5,638 nt of DNA. It comes from Dysgonamonadaceae bacterium (GTDB lineage Bacteria; Bacteroidota; Bacteroidia; Bacteroidales; Azobacteroidaceae). The DNA lies in contig JAISNS010000146.1 in NCBI GenBank assembly GCA_031276105.1, forward strand, positions 1-5,638, given 5' to 3'. Positions 4,030 through 5,638 of the stretch are shown here, piece by piece (within the stretch, counting starts at the first letter, position 1; the number at the start of each line of letters is the position of its first letter). Both the position numbers and the translations under genes were made by a program. The notes beneath the pieces are model-generated. The model ran no database searches. It had not been told where the DNA came from and saw only the letters and a list, made by a program, of their open reading frames with translations.

Positions 4030-5638
4030 TGATGATCAGTTTCTGTATCACCTTTGTATGGTCACTTTCGATTTGGATGAAATAAACGCCGGGGGCGAAA
4101 TGCAAATCCACTTTCACATCCTTGTCGCTTTTAGCTACCGCTTGACTTTCAAGTGTTCTGCCTGCCAAATCAAGAATGCTTATCACCGAATTTTCAGTTA
4201 CCTGAGAAACATAGACTACATTTTTCGCCGGATTCGGGAAAACGTTAAACGGACGAACGGTTACGGACGGAATCGCCGTCCCTGTATAAACCGAATGTAA
4301 GGCAACAATTTGTGCATCTCCGCCTAAAACGCCTAAATCGGTGGCCTGGCCGGTGGTCGGATCCAGTTCGATGAGCCGTCCTTCTCTATCCATATTGCCC
4401 ATAGCCCACAACAGTCGTCCGGTATTATAGTCGAAAGCCATGGATTGGGGGGGATAGTACGGTTCGATGCCGGTATTTCCTATCACTGTTGCAACGCCGG
4501 TAGTCTTGTTAATAGAAACAAGATCTCCGTCATTATCCACACCGTACAGATTGCCGGCCAAATCAGCGGCAAGCGTAAACAGGAACATTACTCCGGTAAT
4601 GGTAGTACCCGTCGACAAGGCGCCGGTTTTCAGATTCACCGTGTGTAATAATACTCCATCGGCTTCCGTATTAGAAAGAGCATACAGTGTGCCCGTAGAA
4701 TAGTCGTAAGTCATATCATAAGGTGTTCCTGTTGCCGCGACCTTCGACACTACCGACCAGTTGGCGGCATTCAGTTTGATGAAATGAGCTGGGTTTCCGG
4801 TATTGGTGGCGCTGTAAGCATAGATGTAGCCATCGACATAAGCTCCTGCACAAATGAAATTTTCTCCATCTTTGTAATTGCTTATATCCGTGATTTTCGA
4901 AGGAGCAGTGGTTTCAAAAGAAACAGCGCCCATTTCAGGCATATTTTCCTCCCAGGAAGTGTCGAAAATACGGTATCCGTACAGGGTTATACTTTCTTTA
5001 TGCGAAAAGGAAACAGATGCGGTATCGTTTGTCAGATCGCCGTCACTGGTCAGCAGGGTGTACGCTTTCAATGTATAATCCGTATATCCGGAAACATCAA
5101 CGGTTTGTGTGAAAGTATATTCAGCGGTTTCACCAACGGCGATATTGCCTGTAAATGTTTCCCTCACAGGATCGCCTTCGTTTAATGAATAGGCGACGCC
5201 GGTCGATGTGATTGGATTCGTGCCGTAATTGCCGATACTTACTTTTACCTGCGCCGCGCTTTCTCCTCCCTTTGTCGGAGACAGGATTTTAACTACGCTT
5301 GCATCGTGGTTAGCCGGGGTAAAGCAGGAGATAATAGCCTCCCAACCGGCTTCCGGTATTCCGCTGTGTTTTTTGAATACAAACGTAAGCGACCCGTCCG
5401 GAACTGTCGAACGGAATGGAGCCGGCAAAGCGCCGGTCAAATAATCTGTTAAAACGCCCATCAAGCGGCTTTCATCTGCCGTATTGCCGTTATAGACAAA
5501 AAGCGTATCGCCGGGATTATCGAACATCCCCACAAGTAAATAAGGAACGGAAGCAAAACTGCTGAATTCGGCTTTTACCCTGTTCCCAGCCGTTGCCGGA
5601 TAAAATGTAACGGTTTGCGTTTCATCCACCTCGGCGCT
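4025..5638 (-). CDS. T9SS-secreted multidomain protein, N-terminus cut by the window edge
   Basis: The reading frame runs open to position 5638, so the true start and signal peptide lie outside; the GTG at 5629 is only an internal valine codon. The 537 visible residues (counted from 5638) contain a CUB-like segment with DTLFVYNG and GWEAIISCF (about 4-106), then a CARDB-like beta-sandwich starting ASVVKILSPTKGG and ending NDTASVSF (about 113-211). A beta-propeller-like region of about 45-residue repeats follows (about 262-451). The C-terminus FNVFPNPAKNVVYVSQ... ISILDLAGR... APGVYFIQIESD... VIQKLIIK (about 464-537) is a type A T9SS sorting domain. Such proteins are exported by the Por/T9SS machinery and then anchored at the surface or released. 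No protease or glycosidase catalytic motif is visible; an adhesin or binding role is a guess. A strong terminator follows. Confidence 0.85.
   Translation of the reverse strand, partial: SAEVDETQTVTFYPATAGNRVKAEFSSFASVPYLLVGMFDNPGDTLFVYNGNTADESRLMGVLTDYLTGALPAPFRSTVPDGSLTFVFKKHSGIPEAGWEAIISCFTPANHDASVVKILSPTKGGESAAQVKVSIGNYGTNPITSTGVAYSLNEGDPVRETFTGNIAVGETAEYTFTQTVDVSGYTDYTLKAYTLLTSDGDLTNDTASVSFSHKESITLYGYRIFDTSWEENMPEMGAVSFETTAPSKITDISNYKDGENFICAGAYVDGYIYAYSATNTGNPAHFIKLNAANWSVVSKVAATGTPYDMTYDYSTGTLYALSNTEADGVLLHTVNLKTGALSTGTTITGVMFLFTLAADLAGNLYGVDNDGDLVSINKTTGVATVIGNTGIEPYYPPQSMAFDYNTGRLLWAMGNMDREGRLIELDPTTGQATDLGVLGGDAQIVALHSVYTGTAIPSVTVRPFNVFPNPAKNVVYVSQVTENSVISILDLAGRTLESQAVAKSDKDVKVDLHFAPGVYFIQIESDHTKVIQKLIIK

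Noticed and set aside
5627..5629. GTG as the start of the T9SS cargo protein
   Set aside because: The frame continues upstream to the window edge, no signal peptide follows the GTG, and the CUB-like domain is already under way.

Overview
The window looks like a chromosomal piece from a Bacteroidota bacterium, most likely order Bacteroidales. Four things point there. The protein at the right end carries a type IX secretion (T9SS) C-terminal sorting domain. Gene leaders are A/T-rich and lack clear Shine-Dalgarno sites. Several starts are preceded by boxes matching the Bacteroidota -7 promoter consensus TAnnTTTG. The protein sequences also have a Bacteroidota flavour, for example the small RelE-like toxin and the CDEPNSGLDP block of the Mla-type ATPase. 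The species cannot be named from the sequence alone.

Layout, left to right. Positions 1-172 hold no gene but contain a REP-like palindromic repeat (copy 1) and a GC-rich imperfect hairpin. Positions 173-747 (minus strand) are a two-gene toxin-antitoxin operon, with the antitoxin first and the RelE/ParE-fold toxin second. It has its own candidate promoter and a 17-bp dyad at the expected transcription start. Positions 748-1009 are non-coding and end in a second copy of the repeat, in the same orientation, which stops at the end of mlaF. The toxin-antitoxin unit is therefore bracketed by direct copies of the repeat.

Positions 1010-2538 (minus) encode an MlaF-type ATPase and an MlaE-type permease, translationally coupled through a TGATG overlap. 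These are the core of an Mce/Mla lipid transporter. Divergent from them, across an 80-bp spacer with two back-to-back -7 boxes, is lptB (2619-3362, plus), the ATPase of the lipopolysaccharide export machine. The two transporters both serve the outer membrane lipid bilayer. In E. coli the mla operon is likewise divergent from, and next to, the operon that ends in lptB.

A 24-bp perfect palindrome overlaps the lptB stop and separates it from a convergent gene for a small lipoprotein with a Rieske-like fold (3399-3857, minus). That protein's two iron-binding histidine positions are occupied by Val and Cys. A strong intrinsic terminator (3946-3985) follows the last gene, a large T9SS cargo protein (4025-5638, minus) that is cut off at its N-terminus by the window edge. 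It has CUB-like, CARDB-like and beta-propeller-like segments before the sorting domain.

The core genes are ordinary. The points most worth a second look are the repeat-bracketed toxin-antitoxin cassette, the nested structure of that repeat, the altered Rieske site, and the mlaE/lptB divergent promoter region. I see no clearly new multi-gene system.
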